Positions 50,233-58,656 of a DNA stretch of 64,000 nt are shown here, piece after piece (the stretch's first letter is position 1; every line of letters starts with the position of its first letter). This stretch comes from Alphaproteobacteria bacterium (lineage in GTDB: Bacteria > Pseudomonadota > Alphaproteobacteria > Rhodobacterales > Rhodobacteraceae): NCBI GenBank assembly GCA_030433335.1, contig JAUILL010000005.1:1-64000 (forward strand). The letters run 5' to 3'. Below the pieces are notes generated by a model. It did not search any database and was not told the DNA's origin. It worked only from the letters and a program-made list of their open reading frames with translations. The position numbers and the translations under genes are program-made.

Positions 50233-53127
50233 ATGGCCAACAGGGGCCGGATCGCGGCCATCTTGGGCCCAACCAACACAGGCAAAACCCATTATGCCAT
50301 CGAACGGATGTTGGGATATCGGACCGGTGTGATCGGTCTGCCCCTGCGTCTTTTGGCACGTGAAGTCTACGACAAGCTGGTCGCCCTGCGCGGGCCTTCG
50401 GTCGTGGCGCTGGTCACTGGCGAAGAGCGGATTGTGCCCCCGCGCACCCAATATTGGGTTTGCACCGTCGAGGCGATGCCAGAGGGCATCGGCGCAGACT
50501 TCGTCGCGGTCGATGAAATCCAGTTATGTGCGGATCCCGAACGGGGACATGTGTTTACAGATCGTCTGTTGCGGATGCGCGGGACGAACGAGACCTTGTT
50601 CATGGGTAGCGATACCATGCGCGGGCCGATTGCCGCGCTGGTCCCGCACTGTGAGTTTGTGCGCCGCGAACGGATGAGCCAGCTGCTCTATTCCGGTCAG
50701 AAAAAGATCAGCCGGATGCGGGCGCGCAGTGCGATCGTCGGGTTCTCGGTGGATAATGTCTATGCGATTGCCGAACTCCTGCGCCGTCAAAAGGGCGGGG
50801 CTGCGGTGGTTATGGGGGCGCTGAGCCCGAGGACCCGGAACGCTCAGGTCGAGCTCTATCAGAACGGTGACGTGGATTATCTGGTGGCAACTGATGCCAT
50901 CGGGATGGGCCTGAATCTTGATATCGACCACGTGGCGTTTTCCAGCCTGATCAAGTTCGACGGCCGCCGGATGCGTGAATTGCACCCCAACGAACTGGCC
51001 CAGATCGCGGGCCGTGCGGGACGGGGGATGTCGGACGGCACTTTTGGCACCACCGGCGAGGCACCGCCGCTGGACGATGAGGTCGCCGAGGCGATCATGG
51101 AGCACCGGTTCACCCCGCTGCAAAAGCTGCAGTGGCGGAATCACGACCTGCGCTTCGGCCATGTGGACGCTCTGATCGATTCCCTTGAGCAGGGCCCAAA
51201 CGACCCCCGTTTGCTCAAGGCGCGAGAGGCTGACGACCTGCGTGTTCTGAAAATTCTGTCTGCGGTGGATGAAATCCGCGCACGGGCCCATGACGGGACC
51301 AGCGTGAAACTGCTGTGGGATGTCTGCCGGATTCCCGATTTCAGGGGCATCAGTAGTGGTGAACACGCCACACTTCTGGAGCAAATCTACCGATTTTTGC
51401 ATCAGGATGGCCGTGTTCCCGATGATTGGCTCGCCAGACAGATCAAACGCATTGACCGGACGCAAGGCGACATAGATACCCTATCCAAGAGGCTCGCGTT
51501 CATTCGGACTTGGACATATGTCGCGCAGCGTTCTGGCTGGGTTCGTGACGAAAGTCATTGGCGTGGCGAAACAAGGGCGGTAGAAGACCGCTTGTCAGAT
51601 GCGCTGCACGAGCGCTTGACGCAGAGATTTGTGGACCGGCGCACATCCGTGCTTTTGCGCCGGCTCAAGCAGAAGGAGGCCCTTTTGGCCGAAGTAAACG
51701 ACAAGGGTGAAGTGACCATCGAAGGTGAATTCGTTGGTCGTCTCGAAGGGTTCCGTTTCCGTCAGGACAAGGGCAGCAGCCCCGACGAAGCGAAAACCGT
51801 AGCCAAGGCAAGCTTGCAGGCGCTGGCGCCTCATTTCCATCTGCGCGCAGACAAGTTCTACAACGCGCCCGATACCGAAATCGACTTCACCGAACAGGGT
51901 GGTCTGATGTGGGGTACGGATGCGGTTGGCAAACTGGTCGCCGGATCGGATCCGCTCAAGCCCGAGGTTGTCGCCTTTGTGGATGACGAAGCTGGTGCCG
52001 ACGTGGCCCAGAAAGTGCAGCGCCGCCTTCAGCACTTTATCGATCGCAAGATCGCGACCCTGTTCGAGCCCCTGATGAACCTGTCCAAGGACGAGGCTCT
52101 GACTGGTCTGGCACGTGGTTTCGCGTTCCGCATGGTCGAAGGTCTGGGTGTGCTGGAGCGCGCACCGATTGCTGACGAAGTGAAGTCGCTGGATCAGGAC
52201 GCACGTGGCGCGCTGCGCAAGCACGGCATCCGTTTCGGCCAGTTCACCATCTTTATGCCCCTGCTGCTGAAACCCGCGCCGACCCGTCTGCGTCTGGTTC
52301 TGTGGTCGCTGGCAAACGGTCTGGACGATTTCCCCGAGGCACCGCCTCCGGGTCTGGTGACCGTGCCGTCGCAGCCTGACGCCGCAGCTGGTTACTTCAC
52401 CATGGCGGGCTACCGCGAGGCTGGCGAGCGCGCGATCCGTATCGACATGCTGGAGCGTTTGGCGGACATGCTGCGCTCCGAAGACAGTCGTGGCGGTTTC
52501 GAAGCGAAGCCCGACATGCTGTCGATAACCGGTATGACGCTGGAGCAGTTTGCTGCTCTGATGGAAGGTCTGGGCTACCGCGCTGAAAAAGGCGAGCGTG
52601 CCAAGGTCAAAGCGGTCGATACCGTGATGGCTGATCCTGCCGCTGCTGCTGGCGAAGAGGCTCCTGCCGCTGACATCGCACCCGAAGTGGCCGCGATCGA
52701 AGACGAAGGCATCGCGCCCGTCGCCGAAGAAGCGCCCGAAGCCGTCGAAGTGCCTGCTGAAATCGCTGAAACCCCTGCCGAAGAAGTCGCGCTGGGTGAA
52801 GCTGCGGATGCTGGTGCAGCCGGTGCCGAGATGGAAGTGTTCTACACCTTCACCTGGGGTCGTCAGCGCAACAACAACCGTGGCGGCGAACGTCGTGGTG
52901 GTGGCCGCAACAACCGCGCCGGTGGTGGCAATGCCGAAGGTGGCAAGCGCGCCGATGGCGACCGCCCCCGTGGCAAGGGTGGCAAGCCCAAGGGCAAAGG
53001 TGGCCCCAAGGGCGGCAAGCCTCAGGGTGCCCGCGTCCACAGCGCACGTCCGCCCAAAGCAGACAAGCCGATCGATCCCGATAACCCCTTCGCAGCGGCT
53101 CTGATGGGCCTGCGGGACAAGAACTAA
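50233..53127 (+). CDS. Suv3-like RNA/DNA helicase
   Basis: The 964-residue protein has Walker A GPTNTGKT (12-19), VDEIQ (93-97), and a helicase C domain with LVATDAIGMGLNLDIDHVAFSS and ELAQIAGRAGRG. This is the layout of mitochondrial Suv3, the helicase of the RNA degradosome. The C-terminal third is a long Ala/Glu/Pro-rich segment (about 795-860) followed by an RGG-like Arg/Gly/Asn tail and a Lys/Gly/Pro-rich end, likely disordered and RNA-binding. It is followed by the S4, ferredoxin and CarD genes. Confidence 0.92.
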   Translation: MANRGRIAAILGPTNTGKTHYAIERMLGYRTGVIGLPLRLLAREVYDKLVALRGPSVVALVTGEERIVPPRTQYWVCTVEAMPEGIGADFVAVDEIQLCADPERGHVFTDRLLRMRGTNETLFMGSDTMRGPIAALVPHCEFVRRERMSQLLYSGQKKISRMRARSAIVGFSVDNVYAIAELLRRQKGGAAVVMGALSPRTRNAQVELYQNGDVDYLVATDAIGMGLNLDIDHVAFSSLIKFDGRRMRELHPNELAQIAGRAGRGMSDGTFGTTGEAPPLDDEVAEAIMEHRFTPLQKLQWRNHDLRFGHVDALIDSLEQGPNDPRLLKAREADDLRVLKILSAVDEIRARAHDGTSVKLLWDVCRIPDFRGISSGEHATLLEQIYRFLHQDGRVPDDWLARQIKRIDRTQGDIDTLSKRLAFIRTWTYVAQRSGWVRDESHWRGETRAVEDRLSDALHERLTQRFVDRRTSVLLRRLKQKEALLAEVNDKGEVTIEGEFVGRLEGFRFRQDKGSSPDEAKTVAKASLQALAPHFHLRADKFYNAPDTEIDFTEQGGLMWGTDAVGKLVAGSDPLKPEVVAFVDDEAGADVAQKVQRRLQHFIDRKIATLFEPLMNLSKDEALTGLARGFAFRMVEGLGVLERAPIADEVKSLDQDARGALRKHGIRFGQFTIFMPLLLKPAPTRLRLVLWSLANGLDDFPEAPPPGLVTVPSQPDAAAGYFTMAGYREAGERAIRIDMLERLADMLRSEDSRGGFEAKPDMLSITGMTLEQFAALMEGLGYRAEKGERAKVKAVDTVMADPAAAAGEEAPAADIAPEVAAIEDEGIAPVAEEAPEAVEVPAEIAETPAEEVALGEAADAGAAGAEMEVFYTFTWGRQRNNNRGGERRGGGRNNRAGGGNAEGGKRADGDRPRGKGGKPKGKGGPKGGKPQGARVHSARPPKADKPIDPDNPFAAALMGLRDKN

Positions 53128-53135
53128 GGGGCGCC

Positions 53136-53513
53136 TTGTCGGACGCTGAAAAAACAAAGCTGCGCGTGGACAAATGGTTGTGGCACGCGCGGTTTTTCAA
53201 AAGCAGGTCACTGGCCGCACAGGTGGTGTCGGCCGGTCACCTCAGAATCAACGGAAATCATGCCTCAAAACCCTCGGCCAATATCTCGGCCGGAGATGTT
53301 TTGACGTTTCCGCAGGCCAATCGCGTCCGTGTTGTCAAAATCGCTGCCCTAGGGGAAAGGCGTGGACCCGCCCCCGAGGCGCAAACGCTGTACGAGGATT
53401 TGAGCCCTCCAGAGGACAAAGGTCCTAAAAATCCGGCATTTGAGGGAAGCGGACGCCCGACGAAGAAAGATCGTCGCAATCTCGATCTTCTCCGCCGCGA
53501 GAGCCTTGAATGA
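53136..53513 (+). CDS. hslR: S4-domain RNA-binding protein (Hsp15-like)
   Basis: The 125-residue protein has an S4 domain (KLRVDKWLWHARFFKSRSLAAQVVSAGHLRINGNHASKPSANISAGDVLTF) and a charged tail. Hsp15 rescues stalled 50S-peptidyl-tRNA complexes in E. coli; the same role is inferred. The start is TTG, 8 bases after the helicase stop, with AAGGGG upstream. An ATG within is not well placed. Confidence 0.82.
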   Translation: MSDAEKTKLRVDKWLWHARFFKSRSLAAQVVSAGHLRINGNHASKPSANISAGDVLTFPQANRVRVVKIAALGERRGPAPEAQTLYEDLSPPEDKGPKNPAFEGSGRPTKKDRRNLDLLRRESLE

Positions 53514-53563
53514 TCTGCCTGTCTGGCCTAGCTATCGGCCAAGTTTAATGAGCGAGAGACCCG

Positions 53564-53902
53564 ATGACCTACGTCGTTACAGATAACTGCATCGCCTGCA
53601 AATACACCGACTGCGTCGAAGTTTGTCCCGTGGACTGCTTCTACGAAGGCGAGAACATGCTCGTTATCCACCCTGACGAATGCATCGACTGTGGTGTGTG
53701 TGAACCCGAGTGCCCCGCTGACGCGATCCGCCCCGATACCGAGCCGGACATGGAGAAGTGGGTCGAATTTAACCGCAAATACTCGGAAATGTGGCCGGTT
53801 CTGACCGAGCGCAAAGACCCGCTGCCTGAAGCGACCGATCGTGACGGCGAAGGCGACAAGCTGACCAAATACTTCTCGGAAGCGGCAGGCGAGGGGAACT
53901 GA
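53564..53902 (+). CDS. fdxA: Seven-iron ferredoxin FdxA
   Basis: The 112-residue protein has [16 protein letters not shown], the [3Fe-4S] site with a spare Cys, and [12 protein letters not shown], the [4Fe-4S] site. A 50-residue C-terminal helix-rich extension is typical of the Azotobacter-type FdxA. It carries electrons in the cytosol. It lies between hslR and carD with a short leader each side. Confidence 0.95.
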   Translation: MTYVVTDNCIACKYTDCVEVCPVDCFYEGENMLVIHPDECIDCGVCEPECPADAIRPDTEPDMEKWVEFNRKYSEMWPVLTERKDPLPEATDRDGEGDKLTKYFSEAAGEGN

Positions 53903-54019
53903 TTCCCCTAGCGATTCTGTCGGCTTGCCGCGCAGCGCCTGCATCTCATTGATTCATGAGGGTTTCACGCTACGGTGAGGCCCTTTGAATGGTGGGTAAA
54001 ATCTGCTATACAGTAGCGT

Positions 54020-54154
54020 AATATATCGAAACCGATGTATCCCCGCGGTGTTTGACGGGGGTAATCATCCGGCGACACAGGACACCCGAGCGCAATCTTT
54101 TCCGGTTGCGGCGCGGTTTTTTTGTCCTCTGATGCCCCTGCGAGGAAGGATTGC
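54020..54154 (+). promoter_or_regulatory. Structured leader upstream of carD
   Basis: The 252-base gap between fdxA and carD contains a GGTGT/ACACC arm, a hairpin CGCAATC/GGTTGCG, and a seven-T run at about 54117-54123, 30 bases before the carD ATG. This looks like a partial terminator or attenuator in the 5' leader. The T-run is 6 bases beyond the hairpin, so termination is not assured. Confidence 0.3.
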
Positions 54155-54664
54155 ATGAGCAAATCTAAAGCCCCCGAATTTCGTCCCAACGACTATGTTG
54201 TTTATCCGGCTCACGGCGTCGGTCAGATCATGTCTATTGAAGAGCAGGAAATTGCCGGCCTCAAGCTGGAACTGTTCGTGATCTCGTTCGAGAAAGACAA
54301 GATGACCCTGCGCGTGCCGACCAACAAAGCAGCAGAAGCTGGTCTTCGCTCGCTGTCGACCCCGGACGTGATTTCGCAGGCGATGGCCACCCTGAAGGGC
54401 AAGGCCAAAGTGAAGCGCGCGATGTGGTCGCGCCGCGCTCAGGAATACGAACAGAAGATCAACTCGGGCGATCTGATTGCGATCGCCGAAGTTGTGCGCG
54501 ATCTGCACCGCGCGGATGACCAGCGCGAGCAGAGCTACTCGGAGCGTCAGTTGTACGAAGCGGCGCTGGAGCGTCTGACCCGCGAAGTCGCAGCTGTGAC
54601 CGACGGTGACGAGACTGCTGCCGCCAAGAAAGTTGACGACGTTCTGATGTCGCGCGCTGCGTAA
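54155..54664 (+). CDS. carD: CarD family transcription regulator
   Basis: The 169-residue protein has an N-terminal RNA-polymerase-interacting Tudor domain (FRPNDYVVYPAHGVGQIMSIEEQEIAGLKLELFVISFEKDKMTLRVP). A helical C-terminal domain (KRAMWSRRAQEYEQKINSGDLIAIAEVVRDLHR) contacts promoter DNA. In Rhodobacter sphaeroides CarD stabilises open complexes at promoters lacking a strong -7T. An AGGAAGGA site precedes the ATG. It is followed by a strong terminator. Confidence 0.96.
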   Translation: MSKSKAPEFRPNDYVVYPAHGVGQIMSIEEQEIAGLKLELFVISFEKDKMTLRVPTNKAAEAGLRSLSTPDVISQAMATLKGKAKVKRAMWSRRAQEYEQKINSGDLIAIAEVVRDLHRADDQREQSYSERQLYEAALERLTREVAAVTDGDETAAAKKVDDVLMSRAA

Positions 54665-54690
54665 GTTTTCCGGACTTCTGGAATAGAAAG

Positions 54691-54718
54691 AGCCGCCCTT
54701 GGTTGGGGCGGCTTTTTT
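54691..54718 (+). terminator. Terminator of carD
   Basis: An AGCCGCCC/GGGCGGCT stem with a 7-base loop is followed by six T. Confidence 0.88.
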
Positions 54719-54761
54719 CGTTTTTGGTATGCGTGTGGGACGGGCGTGCCGTTGGGTATTT

Positions 54762-55523
54762 TTACCAAGCTGAAGGCAGAGTCGCTGCGAGGGCAATCAG
54801 GGCAGTGATCTCTGTCAGCTGTTGCGAGGCGCCGAGTATGTCTCCGGTCTGTCCGCCGATTTTTCTGAGGGCGATTGTGGCCCAAAGGAACGCGGTTGCT
54901 GCGGCTATGAGGCAGGGGACTGGGCCGATCAGGGGCAGGGCGATCAGGAGGCCGAGGATGGCGGATGTGATTGCTGTCGTCTTGGGTGGCGCCCCAACGG
55001 AACTTGACAGTCCGTTCTGGCGCGCGCTCGGGAGGAACGCCATAAAAGGGGCCATAGCGCTTCGGCTCAGGGCACCGAGGGCTGCTAGGAGAAAGACGGG
55101 ATTTGCTGCGCTAAGAAGAAGCGTCAGCAGCGCGGCCCGCCAGAGCAGGGACAACGCGATGGCAATGACGCCATAAGCCCCCGTGCGGCTGTCCTTCATG
55201 ATCTCGAGCCGACGTTCGCGTGTCCAGCCGCCCCAGAGGCCGTCTGCGCTGTCCGCTAGGCCATCCTCGTGCATGGCGCCTGTGGTGATGATAGATGTGG
55301 TTAATGCACCGATGGCTTGGATGACCGGCGGCAAACCAAGTGCGCCAAGCCCCCACGCCACCGTGCCCGCGATCGCCCCCAGAATCGCCCCCGCCAAAGG
55401 ATAGGCCCATGTGGCGCGAGCAGACCGTGATGTGGCGCGTTCTGTATCGACGCGCACGGGGATTCGCGACATAAGGCCCATTGCGGCCGGTAGGTCTTGC
55501 CAGTGAAAGAAAGGCTGTGTCAT
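54762..55523 (-). CDS. cobS: Adenosylcobinamide-GDP ribazoletransferase
   Basis: This protein of about 253 residues has five to six membrane helices and the CobS pattern: MSRIPV near the start, [36 protein letters not shown], with acidic residues that bind magnesium, and a hydrophobic C-terminus. It joins the lower ligand to cobinamide-GDP in cobalamin synthesis. ATG 55523 and a GTG at 55529 are both possible. It is divergent from cobT over 70 bases. Confidence 0.93.
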   Translation of the reverse strand: MTQPFFHWQDLPAAMGLMSRIPVRVDTERATSRSARATWAYPLAGAILGAIAGTVAWGLGALGLPPVIQAIGALTTSIITTGAMHEDGLADSADGLWGGWTRERRLEIMKDSRTGAYGVIAIALSLLWRAALLTLLLSAANPVFLLAALGALSRSAMAPFMAFLPSARQNGLSSSVGAPPKTTAITSAILGLLIALPLIGPVPCLIAAATAFLWATIALRKIGGQTGDILGASQQLTEITALIALAATLPSAW

Positions 55524-55593
55524 GGGCACATCGCTGGTTGAGGCGGATTTGCGTTACATATCGGCTTTGGCACACGAATCAACAGGGGGGCCT

Positions 55594-56604
55594 ATGGGAC
55601 AGAACGAAACCTTTGCGGCACAAATGACCGCAGCTCTGAAGGCAGCACAGGGACCGAGCGCAGCGGCACAGGCAGATGCGTCGGCGCGCAATGACGTGCT
55701 GACCAAGCCTCCGGGTGCTTTAGGCCGTCTTGAGGACCTGGCGATCTGGTATGCCAGTTGGCGCGGGGATGCGCGTCCCGAGATCAAGTCGCCTCAGGTC
55801 ATCATTTTCGCGGGCAACCACGGGGTTGTCGCGCAAGGCATTTCTGCGTTCCCACCTGAAGTGACCGTTCAGATGGTTGCGAACTTTGAGGGGGAAGGCG
55901 CGGCGATCAACCAGTTGGCCAAGCTGCATGGCGCCAAGATGGGCGTGGTTGCGCTGGAACTGGATCGTCCGACAGGGGATTTCACCCAAGGTCCTGCGAT
56001 GGATGCGGCTGATTTGGATGCGGCGCTCAAGGCGGGCTGGGATGCGGTTGATCCGGCGTCTGACCTGTTGGTGGTAGGCGAGATGGGGATCGGTAATACG
56101 ACCGCTGCGGCTGCGATTGCACTCGCGCTCTTTGGCGGTGAGGCTGCGGAATGGGTTGGTCGCGGTACTGGCCTTGATGATGCTGGGGTTGCGCGCAAAG
56201 CAGAGGTGATTGCTAAGTCGCTGCAGGTGAACGCGCCCGATGGGCCGTTGGAGGTTCTGCGCTGCGTTGGTGGCCGCGAGATCGCGGCGATGGCGGGGGC
56301 TATGGCGCGTGCGCGGGTCGAGGGGATTCCTGTCATTCTGGACGGGTTTATCTGCTGCTCGGCAGCGGCTGTGCTGGCCAAGCTGGTCGAAGGCGCCTTG
56401 GATCACTGCGTCGCAGGTCACCAGAGCGCAGAGGCTGCCCATGGGCGGGTGCTGGCTGCTCTGGGCAAAGAACCCCTGCTGTCCTTGGGACTGCGTTTAG
56501 GCGAAGGCTCCGGTGCGGCGCTGGCGATCGGTGTGCTGCGCGGCGCAATCGCGTGCCATTCGGGAATGGCATCCTTTGCCGAGGCAGGGGTCAGCGACGG
56601 CTAA
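55594..56604 (+). CDS. cobT: Nicotinate-nucleotide--dimethylbenzimidazole phosphoribosyltransferase
   Basis: The 336-residue protein has [39 protein letters not shown], and [22 protein letters not shown] with the family's GEMGIGNTT. It makes alpha-ribazole phosphate for the lower ligand of cobalamin. ATG 55594 was chosen, with an AGGGGGG site before it; an upstream ATG at 55522 lies opposite the cobS start. A terminator hairpin overlaps the convergent antiporter gene. Confidence 0.95.
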   Translation: MGQNETFAAQMTAALKAAQGPSAAAQADASARNDVLTKPPGALGRLEDLAIWYASWRGDARPEIKSPQVIIFAGNHGVVAQGISAFPPEVTVQMVANFEGEGAAINQLAKLHGAKMGVVALELDRPTGDFTQGPAMDAADLDAALKAGWDAVDPASDLLVVGEMGIGNTTAAAAIALALFGGEAAEWVGRGTGLDDAGVARKAEVIAKSLQVNAPDGPLEVLRCVGGREIAAMAGAMARARVEGIPVILDGFICCSAAAVLAKLVEGALDHCVAGHQSAEAAHGRVLAALGKEPLLSLGLRLGEGSGAALAIGVLRGAIACHSGMASFAEAGVSDG

Positions 56605-56626
56605 TTTGTCCGCGCTGTGCGAAACA

Positions 56627-56654
56627 AGAAAGGCGTCCCTCAGGACGCCTTTTT
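56627..56654. terminator. Bidirectional terminator between cobT and the antiporter gene
   Basis: AAAGGCGTCC/GGACGCCTTT with a 4-base loop is followed by a T-run on the + strand. The hairpin includes the last codons and stop of the convergent antiporter gene. Confidence 0.75.
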
Positions 56655-58523
56655 CTTTGCCTCGGCCTGCGCTTCGAGTTGCGCCAGCAAGTTGGTTTCG
56701 AGCTCTTTCTCCAACTCTCTGGCACGGGCAATGTAGGGCTCGTTCTCGATTGACGGGACACCGGGTTTCCAGAGCTTCGCCAACTCTCGGACGGTGTAAC
56801 GGTCGTGCTGGTAGAACACGCGGCGGGCCTCTGCGGCCTCGAACTCCGTCATGCCGAGGTTCTCGAGCACATAGCGCCCTGCACGCAAAGAGCTGTCGAA
56901 AAGCTCGCGCACGATGTCATTCGCTCCGGCGGCATAAAGGTCATATACGTGGTTCCGGTCGCGCGCACGCGCGATGATGTGCAGGTCGGGATTGTGTTTG
57001 CGTGCATACGTCACCAGCTTGGTCGTCGAAGCGGGATCGTCCAAGGCCACGACGAGAATGCGGGCATCGTTCAGGCCAGCCGCGCGCAGCAGGTCGGGGC
57101 GGGTCGGATCGCCAAAGAACCCTTTGAACCCGAATTTGCGCATCAGTTGGATGGTCTGGATGTCGTGATCAATGACCACTGTCTTGTACCCGCAGGATTG
57201 CACCATCCGGTTTACGATCTGGCCGAATCGTCCAATGCCCGCGATGATTACGGGGCCTGTGTCGTCAATCTCATCCTCTACAATTGGCGCGGCTGCGGCG
57301 TTTGCGCCGCGTGCCTTGCGCTCGAAAATGATAAAGAGCAGGGGGGTGATCAGCATGGTCAAAGCGATGACCAGCAGAAAGACCTGTCCTTGGGCGCTGT
57401 TCAGGGCACCGGTCTGCGTCGAGAATGACACAAGGACAAACCCGAATTCCCCTGCTTGTGCGAGGCCCAGGGTGAAGAGCCAGCGGCCCCTTGGTCGCAG
57501 GCGGAACAGCCGCGCGATGATGTAAAGCACCGACCCTTTGATCAGCAAAACGGTGGCGGCCATGCCGAGGATCATCAGTGGCTTGGCAAAGAGCAGCCCG
57601 AAATTGATGCCCGCGCCTACGGTGATAAAGAACAGCCCCAAGAGCAACCCTTTGAAAGGTTCAAGGTCGCTCTCCAGCTCATGTCGGAACTCTGTGTTGG
57701 CCAGAACCACGCCCGCCAGAAAGGTCCCGAGCGCTGGCGACAGGCCCACCATCGTCATCAAAAGGCCGATGCCCACCACAATCAACAGGGCCAGCGCCGT
57801 ATACATCTCGCGCAGTTTCGCGGAGTGGATGTAGCGGAAGACAGGGCGCGTGAGATAGATGCCAGTTAGGATGATGGCGACCACAGCGCCCAAAGTGACC
57901 AGCGTGACGCCCCAACCGGGCAATCCGTCCACAAGGCTTATTGCGTGGTGTCCGGCGTCCTCGGGGCGCGGGATCTGGATTGAGCCATCTTCGGCGAATC
58001 CCGGCCCTTGGGTCAAAGCCAGCAAGGGCAGAATGGCCAGCATCGGGATCACAGCGATATCTTGTGTGAGCAAGACCGAGAAGGTCGCTCGTCCACCATT
58101 GGTCTGGACCAGCCCCTTTTCCGTCAGTGTCTGCAGCACGATTGCGGTCGAGGACAGCGATAGAAGCATCCCGCCCGCCAGCGCAGTTTGCCAGTCGTAG
58201 CCCATCCAGATTCCAATGCCGGTGAACGCGCCGGTAGTCAGTGAAATTTGTAGCCCGCCCATGCCGATCAGCTTTTGACGCATGTTCCACAAAGTACGAG
58301 GCTCAAGCTCTAGCCCGATCAGAAACAACATGACGACCACGCCGTATTCGGCAAAATGCTGTAGATCTTGTGTCTCGGACCCGACAAGGCCCAAGACCGG
58401 CCCGATAACAATGCCTGCCGCAATGTACCCAAGAACAGAGCCCAGACCGAGACGCGCCGCAAAGGGCACTGCGATCACGGCGGCGACCAGATAAATCAAA
58501 ATGTCTAAGAGGATGACGTCCAT
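56640..58523 (-). CDS. CPA2-family monovalent cation/proton antiporter (KefB-like)
   Basis: The 627-residue protein has about twelve membrane helices in the first 380 residues (GSVLGYIAAGIVIGPVLGLV, LLSLSSTAIVLQTLTEKGL, a CPA2 signature). A cytosolic TrkA-N/RCK nucleotide-binding domain follows (VIIAGIGRFGQIVNRMVQSCGYKTVVIDHD). It exchanges K+ or Na+ for H+, with NAD(H)-type gating. It stands alone on its strand; glutathione control as in KefB is not evident. Confidence 0.9.
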   Translation of the reverse strand: MDVILLDILIYLVAAVIAVPFAARLGLGSVLGYIAAGIVIGPVLGLVGSETQDLQHFAEYGVVVMLFLIGLELEPRTLWNMRQKLIGMGGLQISLTTGAFTGIGIWMGYDWQTALAGGMLLSLSSTAIVLQTLTEKGLVQTNGGRATFSVLLTQDIAVIPMLAILPLLALTQGPGFAEDGSIQIPRPEDAGHHAISLVDGLPGWGVTLVTLGAVVAIILTGIYLTRPVFRYIHSAKLREMYTALALLIVVGIGLLMTMVGLSPALGTFLAGVVLANTEFRHELESDLEPFKGLLLGLFFITVGAGINFGLLFAKPLMILGMAATVLLIKGSVLYIIARLFRLRPRGRWLFTLGLAQAGEFGFVLVSFSTQTGALNSAQGQVFLLVIALTMLITPLLFIIFERKARGANAAAAPIVEDEIDDTGPVIIAGIGRFGQIVNRMVQSCGYKTVVIDHDIQTIQLMRKFGFKGFFGDPTRPDLLRAAGLNDARILVVALDDPASTTKLVTYARKHNPDLHIIARARDRNHVYDLYAAGANDIVRELFDSSLRAGRYVLENLGMTEFEAAEARRVFYQHDRYTVRELAKLWKPGVPSIENEPYIARARELEKELETNLLAQLEAQAEAKKKAS

Positions 58524-58656
58524 TGTCGCGGGTCTTCCGTAGCTTCTTTGGCTCTCAGTTTAAAATGAAACCGAGTTATTGCCAGAGACGCAGAGTCGCA
58601 AAGTTTATATTGGTTCTAAACTGTGGCTTTTGGCGTATTGCTGCGGGTGGTTCAGG

